Shown here: one piece after another, positions 1 to 8,067 of the stretch
How positions within the stretch are numbered: position 1 is the first letter of the stretch
Layout: the number at the start of each line of letters is the position of its first letter
Source: Myxococcota bacterium
GTDB lineage: Bacteria > Myxococcota_A > UBA9160 > UBA4427
NCBI GenBank assembly: GCA_029243605.1
Contig: JAQWRT010000042.1
Coordinates: 1 to 64,000 of the forward strand
DNA length: 64,000 bases
Direction: 5' to 3'
Notes under the pieces: model-generated
What the model saw: the letters and a program-made list of their open reading frames with translations, nothing else
The model's database searches: none
What the model was told of the DNA's origin: nothing
Program-made: the position numbers and the translations under genes

Positions 1-176
1 CCCAGTTGGCCCGCAAGGCAAGAATAGCGCTTCGGACGGTTCACAGCGTCGAGAAGGGGCTGAATTGCCGAATGGATACCAAGCGCAAGATTCTTCTTGC
101 TCTGGGCCTGCGTTTTGAAGACAAAGACCTGGTATTTCCGCCTGAGAAGCCGCTCGGCTTTATTCTCCCGCAATAG
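1..176 (+). CDS. C-terminal fragment of an XRE/Cro-type HTH protein
   Basis: The reading frame is open from the left edge (first full codon at base 3) to TAG at 174-176, giving the last 57 residues of a protein. The pattern LARKARIALRTVHSVEKG followed by MDTKRKILLALGL resembles the recognition-helix half of a Cro/C1-type helix-turn-helix, so it is probably a DNA-binding protein. The tail after it is only about 20 residues. It ends 32 bases before the DUF58 gene on the same strand. The start lies outside the window, so the full length and any other domain are unknown. Confidence 0.6.
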   Translation, partial: QLARKARIALRTVHSVEKGLNCRMDTKRKILLALGLRFEDKDLVFPPEKPLGFILPQ

Positions 177-208
177 ATCCGGCCCTGCTAACAAAAGGAG
201 GTTGCGAG

Positions 209-1165
209 ATGGACAATACGAATAAGAGGACCAAAGCCGGGCGTCGAGGAGTCGTGGCGAGCCTGGATGAGTTAGTGGACTTGAGGGAGGATGCTTCGAG
301 GCTCGGAAACCCTCCGGTTCAACGCGCCCGGCACGCCTTGTCGGGTCCCTACCTCTCGGCTTTTCGAGGGGGCGGGATCGAATTCGACGAGGTTCGTGCC
401 TACCAGCCCGGCGACGATGTGCGCTGTATCGACTGGCGGGTGACGGCTCGTACGGGGCGGGCGCATAGTCGAGTTTTTCGCGAGGAGAGGGAGCGTCCGG
501 TCTGGTTGGGGGTAGACCTTAGCCCCGGCATGCATTTCGGGACCCGGCGCGCCTTCAAGTCCGTGGTAGCCGCCCGAATCGCGGCGCTTCTGGCCTGGTC
601 GGCCCGTGATCGGGGTGATCGGGTGGGGGCTGTGATTCGGTCGGCTGCCCGGATCGGAGAGCATCCGCCCTCGTGCACGGACTCTCTCCTTTTCGCTCTG
701 CTCTCGGGCCTGGCCCAAGGCACCGATGCCCACGAGGGCGAGGTGTCGGAGACCCTCGATGAGAGTTGCGAGCGACTCGCTGCGCGCGCCCGGTCGGGCT
801 GCCAGGTTTACCTGCTCAGCGATTTCAGCGAGCTCGAAGCGCGCGGGCGAGAGTGCCTGGCCGACTTGGCCCGACGCACCGACCTCACATGTCTGGCGAT
901 CCACGACCCCCTGGAGGCCGCTGCTCCGCCCCAGGGGCGCTACCGGGTCAGTAACGGTCGCGATATCTGCAGCGTGTCGACGGGAGGCCGGGCCTTTGCC
1001 GAGAGCTGGGCTCAGGATTTCGTCGAGCGGCGGCAGGCATTGACCGAGTTCTGTCAGTCCCATCGCATCAGTCTGGTCTCGATGGCCACCGAGGATGAGG
1101 AGTTGGATGCGCTGTTGGGTCCTTGTCTCGGCTCCGGGCGTAGCGTGATGCGGAGGGCGGCCTGA
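209..1165 (+). CDS. DUF58 domain protein of a Bat/VWA operon
   Basis: This is a 318-residue protein with the DUF58 signature at residues 50-100: a G-x-EF-x(3)-R-x-Y-x(2)-GDD-x-R-x-IDW core, then EERERPVWLGVDLS, where a VWA-like fold begins. The family normally works with a MoxR AAA+ ATPase and VWA proteins in metalloprotein maturation or envelope stress tolerance. AAAGGAGG ends 7 bases before the ATG and fixes the start. Its stop overlaps the next start by one base (TGATG), so it is the first gene of a tightly coupled five-gene operon. The metal site is degenerate (DLSPGM instead of DxSxS). No transmembrane segment is seen, so it is probably cytosolic. The family call is firm, but the molecular role is not established. 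Confidence 0.9.
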   Translation: MDNTNKRTKAGRRGVVASLDELVDLREDASRLGNPPVQRARHALSGPYLSAFRGGGIEFDEVRAYQPGDDVRCIDWRVTARTGRAHSRVFREERERPVWLGVDLSPGMHFGTRRAFKSVVAARIAALLAWSARDRGDRVGAVIRSAARIGEHPPSCTDSLLFALLSGLAQGTDAHEGEVSETLDESCERLAARARSGCQVYLLSDFSELEARGRECLADLARRTDLTCLAIHDPLEAAAPPQGRYRVSNGRDICSVSTGGRAFAESWAQDFVERRQALTEFCQSHRISLVSMATEDEELDALLGPCLGSGRSVMRRAA

Positions 1166-1647
1166 TGAATTCCGCGAGTGCAGCCGGGGCCCTTAGCGAG
1201 CTGCGGGATATCCACCTGCCCGACCCGGTGAGCTTCTGGCCTCTGGCTCCGGGCTGGTGGGGATTGATTCTCGGGATCCTCTTCGCGCTCACCTTGGCGG
1301 CTTGGGTCTGGCATCAGCATCGCTCGAGTGCTCGCCGCGCCGCGCTGGTCGAAGTGGAGCGCCTCGAGTCAGAGTACGCAATAAGCCACGACGCCGGAGC
1401 GCTGGCCTCGGGACTCTCGGCGTTGCTTCGGCGGCTTGCCTTGCTCGCCGGTGAGCGGGTTCGAGTGGCTTCCCTGCACGGCGTTTCCCGGGCTCATGCC
1501 CTGGACGAAGGCTCCGCGAATTTCTCGCCGAGACTTCTGGAGGGCATCGAAGCGGCTGTCTACCGCGGTCCAGATCATTCGGTGGCGGGAGAGGATATCC
1601 ACGCGTGGTTCGATGCGGTGCGCGGCTTTATTAGGAGAACGACATGA
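1165..1647 (+). CDS. DUF4381 domain membrane protein
   Basis: This 160-residue protein has one clear transmembrane segment near residues 30-50 (WWGLILGILFALTLAAWVW) followed by a cytosolic helical part. Its length, its topology and its place between DUF58 and BatA-type VWA genes fit DUF4381, a small membrane partner found in MoxR/Bat operons. The short motif LRDIHLPDPVSFWPLAPGWW before the membrane segment is typical of the family. It overlaps the upstream gene by 1 base and the downstream gene by 4 (ATGA). No catalytic residues are apparent; a structural role in a membrane VWA complex is inferred. Confidence 0.85.
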   Translation: MNSASAAGALSELRDIHLPDPVSFWPLAPGWWGLILGILFALTLAAWVWHQHRSSARRAALVEVERLESEYAISHDAGALASGLSALLRRLALLAGERVRVASLHGVSRAHALDEGSANFSPRLLEGIEAAVYRGPDHSVAGEDIHAWFDAVRGFIRRTT

Positions 1648-2705
1648 TCGAATTCCAATGGCCATGGCTCTTGGCAGCACTTCCCCTTCCCGCCCTGGTC
1701 TGGTGGCTTTCGAAGCCGGCTGCGGAGACTCGGGGTGCCGCCTTACGCGTTCCCTTTTATGCGCGCTTCGCCATGCTCCGTGCCGAGAGGGGTTCGAGCC
1801 GTTCCCCTGGACGTTCGGGGATTGTGGCCGCGAAGGCTTTGCTCTGGACTCTGCTCGTTCTGGCGGCGTCCCGCCCCGTCTGGATCGGAGACCCGTTGCC
1901 CATCCCCAGCCAGGGTCGTGATCTGATGTTGGCTCTGGATCTTTCGGGCAGCATGGAGACTCCGGATTTTGAGGTCCAGGGGCGGCCGCTGGATCGGCTG
2001 ACCGTGGTACGCGCTGTCGCGAAACGCTTCGTCGAGTCCCGGGAAGGCGATCGCATGGGTCTCGTACTCTTCGGCTCTCGGGCCTATCTCCAAGCGCCTT
2101 TGACCCTCGATCGCAATACCCTGGTCCAGATGCTCGACGAATCGGAGATCGGGCTCGCCGGTGAGGAAACGGCGATCGGAGACGCCATCGGGCTGGCGGT
2201 CAAGCATCTGCGCGACCGCCCGGCCGAGGAGCGGGTTCTGGTTCTGCTGAGTGATGGGGCCAACAACGCCGGGGTTCTCGAGCCTGTCCAGGCGGCTGAG
2301 ATCGCTGCCCAGGAGGGCATCCGGATCTACACCATCGGGCTCGGTACCGGCGTTCGCTCGGCGAGAACATTTTTCGGAAGCTCCATCGCCCAGGGCGGGG
2401 GCCTCGACGAGGCGACCCTCGAGCGCGTGGCCCAAGTGACCGGGGGCGAATATTTCCGGGCGCGAGATACCGCCAGCTTGGTGCGTGCTCATGAGCAGAT
2501 CGACACTCTGGAAACCGTAGAGGGAGAGGTCGTGAATGTGCATCCGAGCCGGGCCCTTTTTCATTGGCCCCTGGCCGCTTTCTGGCTCGGTTCCCTGGGT
2601 CTCCTGGGGCTTGGAATAACCCAGGAGAGCATCTCGGGCTGGAAGGGCGTTCGGGCGAGCGCTCGGGTTGAGAATGATCTGCACGCGGGGAGGATGTCGG
2701 CATGA
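1644..2705 (+). CDS. batA: BatA-like VWA membrane protein
   Basis: This is a 353-residue protein. An N-terminal membrane helix pair (residues about 5-20 and 60-80) is followed by a von Willebrand A domain from about residue 90, and a C-terminal helix lies near residues 300-325. The metal-ion-dependent adhesion site is intact: DLSGSM starts at about residue 99, and LLSDGANNAG is the later strand. This is the classic BatA/Aer family layout, with the VWA domain facing the periplasm. It is coupled by 4-base overlaps to the genes on both sides. It probably forms a heteromer with the next VWA protein; the role in oxygen or redox stress tolerance is known for the family but not shown here. Confidence 0.88.
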   Translation: MIEFQWPWLLAALPLPALVWWLSKPAAETRGAALRVPFYARFAMLRAERGSSRSPGRSGIVAAKALLWTLLVLAASRPVWIGDPLPIPSQGRDLMLALDLSGSMETPDFEVQGRPLDRLTVVRAVAKRFVESREGDRMGLVLFGSRAYLQAPLTLDRNTLVQMLDESEIGLAGEETAIGDAIGLAVKHLRDRPAEERVLVLLSDGANNAGVLEPVQAAEIAAQEGIRIYTIGLGTGVRSARTFFGSSIAQGGGLDEATLERVAQVTGGEYFRARDTASLVRAHEQIDTLETVEGEVVNVHPSRALFHWPLAAFWLGSLGLLGLGITQESISGWKGVRASARVENDLHAGRMSA

Positions 2706-4492
2706 CGAGTGAGACCTTTCATTTTCTACGGCCCGAGTGGCTGTGGGCCCTGGCCGTTCTGCTGCCGGTGCTCGTATGGATGCACCAACGCCAGGCTTCG
2801 GCCGGGGCGTGGCGAAAGGTGTGCGACCCCGAACTGCTTGCCCACCTTATCGAGGGCAGGGCGCAAAGGGCGCTCCACTGGCCGGTGGTGCTTTTCGCGT
2901 TGGCGGCCACGGCGACGGTTCTGGCTCTGGCGGGGCCGACCTGGCAGCGACTTCCCGCATTGGCCTATGAGAACCCGACCCAAACCGTGGCAGTGCTCCA
3001 GCTGACTCCCTCCATGGCGGCTCGGGACACCGCACCCAATCGCTTGACTCGGGCGCGCTACGAGTTGCAGGACATGCTCGCCGCGGTGGAGGGCAGCGTT
3101 GGTTTGGTGATCTTCGCGGAAGAAGCGTATGGGGTGACGCCCCTGACAGACGATCCCCGGGTCATCGGCGAAGTGGTGCCGACCCTGGATCCGGCCCTGA
3201 TGCCCGGTCGCGGGCAGCGACTCGACCGAGGGATCGCCGAGGCCCATCGATTGCTCGAGAACGCCGGGGCCCGCTCCGGCCGGATCGTGGTTTTTGTCGA
3301 TGGTTTGGGCGATGCCCCGGTCCAGGCCCAGGACGCCGCTGCCCATGCCTTGGCCGCGGGTTATCCCGTGTCTGCCCTGAGCCTCAACGCCGACTCCGAG
3401 GTGCTGCGGCCCCTGGTTTCGGCCGGGGGCGGCCGGCTTTCCTCTGTCGAAGCGGGCGACGGCGATATCGCCTTTCTCCTCGGCCTCGGTGGAGCCGCGG
3501 CCGATAATTTTCAATCCCTAGCGGAAAGCGGATTCGAAGCCGATACCTGGCAGGACGCCGGGGCTGCACTTTTGTGGCTTCCCCTCCTCCTGGCGCCCTT
3601 CGCCTTCCGTCGGGGCTGGGCGGGATCCCTGGGGCTGTGGCTGGTTCTCTCAGTCATGCAGCCCCAGCCCGCCCAGGCAAGCGTGGCCGACTGGTTTTCG
3701 CGCCCGGACCAACGGGGCGCCTCGGCTTTCGCCGAGGGTGAGCACACGTCCGCCGCCGAGTATTTCGAAGATCGAGGTTGGCGGGGGGTCGCCGCCTACC
3801 GGGGAGGCGACCTTGAGGGAGCGATCGAAGCCCTCGGTTCCTTGGACGACGCTCGGGGCCAGTACAACCTCGGGAACGCTCTGGCGCAAAGCGGCCGTTT
3901 GGAGGAGGCCCTGGCAGCCTATGAGGGTGTGCTCGAGAAAGAGGCGGATCACTCCGACGCACTTTTCAATCGGGAGCTCGTGGCCAAATTACTTGAAGAA
4001 CAACAACAAGAGCAACAACAACAGAATTCTCAGCAAGATCCGGCGGCGCAGCCAGAGCAAAGCGATTCGTCGTCAGAGTCCGGCCAAGGCCAGGGGGAGA
4101 AGGAATCGGCCTCAAATTCCGAGCAATCTGAAACCGCCGCCGAGCCGTCCGGGGAGCCGGGAGAGTCCGGCTCTCAGGCGTCCTCTTCCCAGGACCCGTC
4201 CGGGCCCGGGGAGGGCCAAGACCCGGACGCAGCGGAAACGGATGATTCGGCGAAGCCCGAAGAGCGCCTGGCCAACAGCCCCCCGTCCGGGGAAGAGAGA
4301 GCGCAAGCGCCGGAAAGCGACCCGGGGTTGAGTTCGATTCGGTCGCCTATGAGCGAAGAGGAGCAGGAGATCGAGCAGTGGCTCGGGCGGGTGCCCGATG
4401 ATCCCGGAGGCTTGCTGCGAGAGAAACTTCGCCGCCGCTACGCGGAAAAGCGCGGCGGGTACGGGTTGAGACAAGGAGGATCGACATGGTGA
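2702..4492 (+). CDS. VWA-TPR fusion protein (BatB/BatC-like) with degenerate metal site
   Basis: This 596-residue protein combines BatB- and BatC-type parts. Residues 10-75 hold two membrane helices, about 95-270 a VWA-like domain, and about 275-320 another two membrane helices. A TPR stretch follows near 375-430 (YNLGNALAQSGRLEEAL). Then comes a low-complexity region rich in Gln, Ser, Glu and Pro at about 438-550. The adhesion-site motif is lost: LQLTPSM stands where DxSxS is expected, so metal binding is unlikely. Fusion of the VWA and TPR subunits into one chain is known in this family. Its start overlaps batA by 4 bases and its end overlaps batD by 7, suggesting equal co-translation. Confidence 0.85.
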   Translation: MTSETFHFLRPEWLWALAVLLPVLVWMHQRQASAGAWRKVCDPELLAHLIEGRAQRALHWPVVLFALAATATVLALAGPTWQRLPALAYENPTQTVAVLQLTPSMAARDTAPNRLTRARYELQDMLAAVEGSVGLVIFAEEAYGVTPLTDDPRVIGEVVPTLDPALMPGRGQRLDRGIAEAHRLLENAGARSGRIVVFVDGLGDAPVQAQDAAAHALAAGYPVSALSLNADSEVLRPLVSAGGGRLSSVEAGDGDIAFLLGLGGAAADNFQSLAESGFEADTWQDAGAALLWLPLLLAPFAFRRGWAGSLGLWLVLSVMQPQPAQASVADWFSRPDQRGASAFAEGEHTSAAEYFEDRGWRGVAAYRGGDLEGAIEALGSLDDARGQYNLGNALAQSGRLEEALAAYEGVLEKEADHSDALFNRELVAKLLEEQQQEQQQQNSQQDPAAQPEQSDSSSESGQGQGEKESASNSEQSETAAEPSGEPGESGSQASSSQDPSGPGEGQDPDAAETDDSAKPEERLANSPPSGEERAQAPESDPGLSSIRSPMSEEEQEIEQWLGRVPDDPGGLLREKLRRRYAEKRGGYGLRQGGSTW

Positions 4493-6342
4493 GTGCAGCA
4501 AAACGTGCGGGGCTTAGGGTCATTTTGGCGGGATTACTTTTCTCGTGGTTCGGTACCGCCGATGCCGGAGCCGGTGTCGTCGCGGGGGTCAACCGCTCCC
4601 AAGTGGTGGTGGGCGAAGTCTTTGAGTTGAAGATCCGAAGCGCGGGTGATGCGCTCGGTGAAGAACCCGATCTCGCCCCCCTAGAGAAAGAATTCCAGGT
4701 CTTGGCGCGCAGCCGCAGCCTGCGAACCCGGGTGGTGAATGGTCAGCGCGATGCGAGCATGGAATGGCGAATCGAATTGCTCGCCCGAGAGGCCGGTGCC
4801 CGAGTGATTCCACCGCTGGCCCTGGGAGCAGAGTCCACCGAAGCGCTGGACCTGACGGTCGTCGCTCGGGGCAGGGATTTGGCACAGAGTCGTACGCAAT
4901 CCGAAGCTGCACCTTTCCGGGGTGTCGAACTCGCCGTGGAGGTCGATCGGGACGACTCTTACGTCCAGGAGCAGGTCACCCTGAGCCTTCGTGTGGAGTC
5001 CGCCCTTCCCCTGACGGGTGGATCCCTCGGCGAGCCCGAGATCCCCGGCGCGATGGTGGAGAAAATGGGTGAGGACCGAAGCGAGCGGGTTCGGGTCGAC
5101 GGCCGGGACCTCTACGTCTTCGAGCGTCGCTACGCGATTTTTCCCCAGCAAAGTGGTGAGCTTCGAGTACCCGCGCTGGTCTTCGATGGAACCGTGCAGG
5201 ATCTCGAGGCCCGGCGAGGTCGCTCGGGTTCGCCCTTCGGTTCCGGGCTGGGAGGGTCGCTCTTCGATGATTTCTTTGCGAACTCGGACAGCCTTTTGGA
5301 CGAGGTCTTCGGGTCTCGGGGTCGCCCGGTTCGGGCCATCTCTGAGCCGATCGTTCTGGCGATCCGCGAGCGGCCCGCCGACGCTCCCGGCGAGCGTTGG
5401 CTGCCCGCTCGAGGGCTTGAATTGGTTGAGATCTGGGGGGAAGGAGACTCGGAGCCGCCCAGTCTTCGCGTTGGGGAGCCCGTCAATCGCGTGGTCGCGG
5501 TGCGCGCGCGCGGCGTGACGGCTTCCCAGCTCCCCCTGCCTAAAATCGACGAGGTCGACGGTATCAAGCAGTACACCGAGCCAGCTTACGAGGACAGCCA
5601 GGGTTTCGATCGGGAGATGGTCGCGTTGCGCGCCCTGCCGACGGTTCTGATCCCCACCGAGCCAGGCATTCACGTTCTCCCGGAAGTCGAGCTCGAATGG
5701 TGGGACACCGAGAGCGATCAGTCTCGGATTGCGCGCTTGCCCGCGCGAACCGTCGAGGTGGCCCCCGCCCCGGGCACGGCCACCTCACTGGCGGCCCTTT
5801 CTTCCTCAGCCTCCTCGCCTTCCCCTCCTTCCGCTGGCCCGCCCCCTGCCGAAGCCAAGCCGGGCCCAGTCGCTCCCCTCGAAGCCGAATCTGTATCGGG
5901 CTCCATAGCCTCAGTCGCTTTGGGGCTTGGGCTGCTGATGAGTGGGTTGGGGTTCGCCGCATGGCGCCGCTTTGGGAGGGGGTCGGCAGGGTCCTCGGCC
6001 CAACCCGGACGCCGCTCCCTAAGGAAACGGCTCGAGGTTGCGTGCTCGGCGGGGGATGCAGCCGGCGCCGAAGCAGCCTTGCTGGCCCTGGGCCGTGCTT
6101 ATTGGCCCGATTCGCCCCCCCAGAGCGCCACGGATTTGGCGCGCCGTCTCGATTCCAGCGAACTCCAGGCCGCGCTTCGGGAGCTCTCGAAATATCGCTT
6201 CGCTGCCGACGGCGACATGGCCTGGGAAGGCCGCGCGCTCTGGCAGGCGTTCCGGGGCTCGAGCCTCGCTCGCCGGCGATTCTGGGCGTATCGGTCCAAA
6301 GCCCCCAAAAGCCTTTTGCCCGAGCTCTACCCGGTTCGCTGA
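4486..6342 (+). CDS. batD: BatD-like membrane-anchored beta protein
   Basis: This 618-residue protein begins with a signal peptide (residues about 8-30) followed by repeated beta-sandwich domains. It has the BatD opening pattern (NRSQVVVGEVFELKI) and the family's MEWRIEL strand near residue 90. After a Pro/Ser/Ala-rich linker at 430-460, one membrane helix (about 470-492) anchors it, with a short cytosolic tail. In Bat operons BatD is the periplasmic partner of the VWA proteins. A GGAGG lies 6 bases before the ATG inside the upstream gene. A strong hairpin directly downstream closes the operon. Confidence 0.87.
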   Translation: MVSAAKRAGLRVILAGLLFSWFGTADAGAGVVAGVNRSQVVVGEVFELKIRSAGDALGEEPDLAPLEKEFQVLARSRSLRTRVVNGQRDASMEWRIELLAREAGARVIPPLALGAESTEALDLTVVARGRDLAQSRTQSEAAPFRGVELAVEVDRDDSYVQEQVTLSLRVESALPLTGGSLGEPEIPGAMVEKMGEDRSERVRVDGRDLYVFERRYAIFPQQSGELRVPALVFDGTVQDLEARRGRSGSPFGSGLGGSLFDDFFANSDSLLDEVFGSRGRPVRAISEPIVLAIRERPADAPGERWLPARGLELVEIWGEGDSEPPSLRVGEPVNRVVAVRARGVTASQLPLPKIDEVDGIKQYTEPAYEDSQGFDREMVALRALPTVLIPTEPGIHVLPEVELEWWDTESDQSRIARLPARTVEVAPAPGTATSLAALSSSASSPSPPSAGPPPAEAKPGPVAPLEAESVSGSIASVALGLGLLMSGLGFAAWRRFGRGSAGSSAQPGRRSLRKRLEVACSAGDAAGAEAALLALGRAYWPDSPPQSATDLARRLDSSELQAALRELSKYRFAADGDMAWEGRALWQAFRGSSLARRRFWAYRSKAPKSLLPELYPVR

Positions 6343-6354
6343 AATTAGCGAGGA

Positions 6355-6389
6355 CGGCGCTGGGGGGCGAAATTCACCCCTCAGCGCCG
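6355..6389. terminator. Hairpin between convergent genes
   Basis: The arms CGGCGCTG-GGGG and CCCCT-CAGCGCCG pair over 12-13 bases with one G-T wobble and a short A/T-rich loop. It sits between the batD stop and the 3' end of the convergent peptidase gene, overlapping the last codons of the latter. It lacks a clear T-run, so a terminator role for either strand is inferred from position. Confidence 0.6.
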
Positions 6390-7163
6390 GCGTTCTCGGC
6401 GAGCGGGGTCTTGGTGATAGAAATCCCGGAGGAGTTCGTAGAGAGCGGCTTCGTGTCGCTCCATATCCTTCGGCTTGTCGAAGAAATACTCGGTGGCCAC
6501 GGCAAAGAACTCGGCTTCGTTGGTGGCCCCATACTTGTCCAGGTAGGTCGGAAGCCCCCGGCTGGCGCGCTCTCTCAGGGTGTTGAACTCGGCGTGGCAG
6601 ATCTCGACCCAGCGATTCAGAGCCTTACGATTTTCGAGGAGCGGGGTGCCATCGGCAGTGCCGTCCAGCATGTCGAGCTTATGCGCGAACTCGTGGTACA
6701 CGACATTGTGGCCCTCCTCGGGGTGACGCGCGTTTCGCTTGACCGTATCCCAGACCAGGATCACAGGTCCCCGGAGTTGGGCTTCGCCCAGGATGGGGAT
6801 GCCCGAGGTCGTCTGTAGCCGGGGGATTTCAAAGGTGCCGGTCTGTCTTTCCGGGGTCATGATGGTGCTGGGGTAGACAAGAATCGACGGGACGTTGGCG
6901 TAGAACTGATGGGGCAGACCCAGGGCAAGAAGGCCGGCCTGGCCCGCGATGGTGACGCGAATCTCATCGTCGAGGAGGATTCCGCCGCAGCCCTCCCAGT
7001 TCTTTTCGGGGATGAAGATCTGGACGAAATCGTGGAGCCGGGATTTCTCCGCGTCGTCGAGCTTCCCGTAATGGGCGATATTTCCTTCCAGCACGTCGAG
7101 CCACGGCGCCGGGAAGGGAGCGTTGAGGCGTTTGCGCCGTTTGCGTTCCTTGAACCAGCCGAT
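6381..7163 (-). CDS. mtfA: MtfA-type zinc peptidase (M90 family)
   Basis: The conserved body is about 260 residues, the size of E. coli MtfA (265). The zinc motif HEFAHKLD is present, followed by the family's downstream segments (YGATNEAEFFAVATEYFF, which includes the third ligand region). The family consists of cytosolic peptidases; in E. coli MtfA interacts with the repressor Mlc. The conserved N-terminus is GWFKERKRRKRL, but no ATG, GTG or TTG precedes it closely. The only conventional in-frame start is an ATG at 7406, which would add about 80 Pro-rich residues and overlap the divergent regulator gene. An ATC at 7163 with AGGGGAG 9 bases upstream is the best-placed candidate and is used here. 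The function is firm; the start is not. Confidence 0.8.
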   Translation of the reverse strand: MGWFKERKRRKRLNAPFPAPWLDVLEGNIAHYGKLDDAEKSRLHDFVQIFIPEKNWEGCGGILLDDEIRVTIAGQAGLLALGLPHQFYANVPSILVYPSTIMTPERQTGTFEIPRLQTTSGIPILGEAQLRGPVILVWDTVKRNARHPEEGHNVVYHEFAHKLDMLDGTADGTPLLENRKALNRWVEICHAEFNTLRERASRGLPTYLDKYGATNEAEFFAVATEYFFDKPKDMERHEAALYELLRDFYHQDPARRERRR

Positions 7164-7389
7164 GACGTCGAACTCCCCTGGTGAAAAAGTGCGGAAGAAG
7201 TGGTCTGCGTTGCTTGAAGTGTGGCAGATCGGGGCGCCGGGCGCCGCTTCGACGGGTCGGGGGGCTGGGCGAGAAGGCTGAGCCTGGGGTGGTTTCGGGC
7301 TACTATTCCCGTCGAGGGTTCTCGGCTCCGGCCGGCTCCCAATTTCGCATGCCGGGTGCCCGCCGCGCGGGTGAAGAAGAGGATATGAC

Positions 7390-8067
7390 TTGAAGGTCTT
7401 GATCATCGAAGACGATCCTGTGACCTCGGGTTACCTCGTCAAGGCCCTGGGTGAGAGTGGACACAACGCCGAGGCCTTGGCGGACGGAGTCCAGGGGCTG
7501 CACCGAGCGCGCAACGAGGACTACGATGTTCTCGTGATCGACCGCATGCTCCCGTCGATGGACGGCCTGAGCGTGATCGAGACTTTGAGGAGCGAGGGAC
7601 ACGGGACTCCCGTATTGATCGTCAGCGCACTCGGCGAGGTGGACGATCGGGTTCGTGGGTTGCGCTCTGGCGGCGACGATTACCTGGTGAAACCCTTCGC
7701 TTTTGCCGAATTTCTCGCGCGGCTCGAAGCGCTGAGCCGTCGTCCCCAGGGAGGAACTGGCCCCCCTCAGCTGAGTTTGGCCGATCTCGAACTCGACCCA
7801 TTGGCCCGCAGCGTAAAGCGAGCGGGACAGAAAATCGAACTCAAGCCTAGGGAGTTTCAGATCTTGGAATACCTGATGCGTCATGCCGGACACGTGGTCA
7901 CGCGCACAATGCTGCTCGAAGCTGTCTGGGATTATCATTTCGATCCGGAAACCAACGTGATAGACGTTCATATCTCCAGATTGAGACAGAAGGTCGATAA
8001 GGGTTTCGGCTCCCCCCTTCTACATACTGTGCGCGGCGCTGGGTATATCCTTCGTGAAGAAGACTGA
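7390..8067 (+). CDS. OmpR/PhoP-family response regulator
   Basis: This is a 225-residue two-domain regulator. The receiver (1-120) has the acidic pocket (IEDDP), the phosphoacceptor Asp in VIDRMLPSMDG and the KPF lysine. The winged-helix effector (about 128-222) ends with VIDVHISRLRQKVDKG and VRGAGYIL, typical of OmpR/PhoB. The start is TTG, preceded by GAAGAGG at a suitable distance. It overlaps the kinase gene by 14 bases, so the two are translated together. The signal and targets are unknown; the neighbouring divergent mtfA is one possible target. Confidence 0.93.
   Translation: MKVLIIEDDPVTSGYLVKALGESGHNAEALADGVQGLHRARNEDYDVLVIDRMLPSMDGLSVIETLRSEGHGTPVLIVSALGEVDDRVRGLRSGGDDYLVKPFAFAEFLARLEALSRRPQGGTGPPQLSLADLELDPLARSVKRAGQKIELKPREFQILEYLMRHAGHVVTRTMLLEAVWDYHFDPETNVIDVHISRLRQKVDKGFGSPLLHTVRGAGYILREED

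Noticed and set aside
4681-5673. A 330-codon minus-strand frame opposite batD
   Set aside because: It is antisense to a clear BatD protein and has no family pattern or ribosome site.
5697-6818. A 373-codon plus-strand open frame across the batD end and over the peptidase gene
   Set aside because: It runs in a different frame over two well-supported genes, is rich in Arg/Gly/Pro, and matches no family; long shadow frames are common at this GC.
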